From NCBI GenBank assembly GCA_013874835.1, contig CP059430.1, forward strand, positions 310,001-374,000: a stretch of DNA of 64,000 nucleotides. The letters run 5' to 3'. This DNA comes from Carnobacteriaceae bacterium zg-84 (GTDB lineage Bacteria; Bacillota; Bacilli; Lactobacillales; Aerococcaceae). The notes under the pieces were generated by a model. It did not search any database and was not told the origin of the DNA. It saw only the letters and a program-made list of their open reading frames with translations. This document shows positions 62,780 to 64,000 of the stretch, in pieces (positions within the stretch are counted from its first letter, which is position 1; the number at the start of each line of letters is the position of its first letter). The translations under genes were made by a program, and so were the position numbers.

Positions 62780-64000
62780 TTAATTCATGTTTTGGTTTGT
62801 TGTCAGTGTGACAGTGACTTTTTCGAGTTTTCCATTTCTGTAAACATCTAGTGTGACTTTTTCGCCAATTGCGTGACTATATAAATGTTTTCTAAGTGAT
62901 ACAGCATTTTTAATGTCTTCGCCATTCCATTTTATGATGACATCGTATTGTTTTAGACCTGCATTATCAGCAGAAGAATTTTCTTGGACTTGGCTAATTA
63001 CGACACCTTCTGTTACGTTTTCTGGTAATGATAATAAACGTTTGCGTTGTGTTGTAGAAACATCAGTCATATCAACTAAACCAACACCTAAATAAGGTCT
63101 TGAAATTTTTCCTTTGTTTTCAAGTTCTTCAATAATTTTCACAACTTGATTACTTGGAATGGCAAACCCGATACCTTCTACGGATGTGTCGGAGATTTTC
63201 ATGGAGTTAATACCGATGACATTCCCATTTTCATCCACTAAAGCACCACCAGAATTCCCCGGATTGATAGCTGCATCTGTTTGAATGGTTTCCATTGTCC
63301 AGTCAGGTTGTTTATCGCCATTTGTATCAATATCTACGCTGCGATTGACAGCAGATATAATTCCTTTTGTGACAGTAGATGCTAATTTAGAACCTAGAGG
63401 AGAGCCAATCGCAAGGGCTGTTTCTCCAACTTTTAGTTCATCAGAATTGGCAAAACTAGCTGTTGTAGACACATCGCTACTTTGAATTTTTAATACAGCT
63501 AAATCTGTTAGTTTATCCGTACCAACAAGTTCAGCTTGTACCGTTTTTCCGTTTTTTAATAATACTTCTAATTCTTGTGCGTTTTCAATAACGTGGTTAT
63601 TCGTAACAATATAAGCTGTATCGCCAGATACTTTATAAATAACACCACTTCCTTCACCGGCTTTTTGTAAACCATTTGAAGCACCAGATAGACCAAATAA
63701 ATTATTTTCGGTATTAGACTGATATTTTGCGATAGAAACAATAGCACCTTGTACTTTTTCAATGGCACTTGTTATAGATGTTTCTGCCTTTGGAGATGAT
63801 ACGGTTTTTGTAACAGATGTAATATTTGCTGGTTGCTGTGTAGGGCGAGTTGTGGCTTGCTGTATATATAATCCACCCATGATAAGAGATGCCCCTAATA
63901 AACTACCAGCTATACCAGAAATCAGCCCTATTTTAATAGGAGAAGCGGTCTTTTTGTGTGGTTTTTCAACGAGTATAGGTTGTTCTTCATTTTCTATTAG
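62780..64000 (-). CDS. htrA: HtrA/DegP-like membrane-anchored serine protease (5'-truncated by window)
   Basis: The frame is open through the right edge (reading on the reverse strand: LIENEEQPILVEKPHKKTA, then a hydrophobic anchor IGLISGIAGSLLGASLIMGG), so the start is outside. Beyond the anchor is a linker, then the trypsin-like domain with YIVTNNHVIENAQE (His), DKLTDLAVLKI (Asp), INPGNSGGALVDENG (Ser) and the EGIGFAIPSNQ region, and one PDZ domain at the end (RPYLGVGLVDMTDVSTTQ, DNAGLKQYDVIIKWNGEDI). It degrades misfolded exported proteins at the cell surface. Catalytic triad complete. Confidence 0.95.
   Translation of the reverse strand, partial: LIENEEQPILVEKPHKKTASPIKIGLISGIAGSLLGASLIMGGLYIQQATTRPTQQPANITSVTKTVSSPKAETSITSAIEKVQGAIVSIAKYQSNTENNLFGLSGASNGLQKAGEGSGVIYKVSGDTAYIVTNNHVIENAQELEVLLKNGKTVQAELVGTDKLTDLAVLKIQSSDVSTTASFANSDELKVGETALAIGSPLGSKLASTVTKGIISAVNRSVDIDTNGDKQPDWTMETIQTDAAINPGNSGGALVDENGNVIGINSMKISDTSVEGIGFAIPSNQVVKIIEELENKGKISRPYLGVGLVDMTDVSTTQRKRLLSLPENVTEGVVISQVQENSSADNAGLKQYDVIIKWNGEDIKNAVSLRKHLYSHAIGEKVTLDVYRNGKLEKVTVTLTTNQNMN

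Noticed and set aside
1-64000. tRNA or rRNA genes
   Set aside because: No T-loop GGTTCRA-type block with matching acceptor stems, and no rRNA segment, was recognised by eye; a tRNA scan could still be run.

Overview
This is chromosomal DNA from a low-GC Gram-positive bacterium of the order Lactobacillales, probably a Carnobacteriaceae-, Aerococcaceae- or Enterococcaceae-like lineage. I do not assign a genus. The case rests on AT-rich codon use, strong GGAGG-type Shine-Dalgarno sites, and conserved Firmicute blocks: tdk-prfA-prmC-ywlC, phoH-pgpH-ybeY-dgkA-era, tatD-rnmV-rsmA, tex-sprT and liaFSR. Other markers are an RNase J2 with a degenerate metal site and a zinc-free S14. No rRNA, tRNA, CRISPR array or prophage was seen.

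Layout. 1-4113: end of a cell-wall polysaccharide locus, with an RgpF-like glycosyltransferase cut by the window edge, a polysaccharide ABC exporter and an unknown membrane-anchored protein. 4186-5131: an insertion-sequence graveyard, with an ISL3 relic abutting a dead IS30. 5297-9825: tagO, a GNAT, RNase J2, an S-component-like membrane protein and a VanZ protein. 9880-13858: tdk, prfA, prmC, ywlC and a NUDIX hydrolase. 14177-21615: a phosphatase, tex, sprT, a secreted LysM protein, a HAD phosphatase, and an unknown protein with an Lrp regulator and an aminotransferase. 21680-22169: a Zur-box-like unit with zinc-free S14 and a 39-residue protein. 22239-29179: a second ISL3 relic, a HAD hydrolase, a glucosaminidase, a thioredoxin, an RsuA-type pseudouridine synthase, a GDPD membrane protein, map and galE. 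29216-30692: an intact ISL3-family element. 30718-33891: an amino-acid ABC importer without its ATPase, divergent from glutathione reductase. 34176-43322: rpsU, yqeY, phoH, pgpH, ybeY, dgkA, era, zapA, cvpA and mutS2. 43329-49826: liaFSR, a HesB-like protein, a CorA transporter, pepT, an orphan amino-acid ABC ATPase and an aromatic-acid-exporter-like protein. 50013-55647: a branched-chain amino-acid ABC operon. 55705-60477: queH, a purine permease, tatD, rnmV and rsmA. 60553-64000: an OmpR/VanS-type two-component system and a membrane-anchored HtrA protease cut by the right edge.

Main themes. Envelope synthesis and stress sensing are well represented (RgpF, ABC exporter, TagO, DgkA, LiaFSR, HtrA, glucosaminidase). 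Amino-acid uptake shows candidate regulatory sites: a CodY-like box inside the liv promoter and a palindromic pair between the orphan importer and gor. The most distinctive structural story is one ISL3 family. The intact copy sits in the loop of the galE terminator and is flanked by an 8-bp duplication. Four other traces of the same ends are spread through the window: a degenerate internally deleted copy, an end-to-end junction like a circle junction, a solo left end, and a 58-bp mini-element made only of the two ends. Their palindromic ends resemble transcription terminators.
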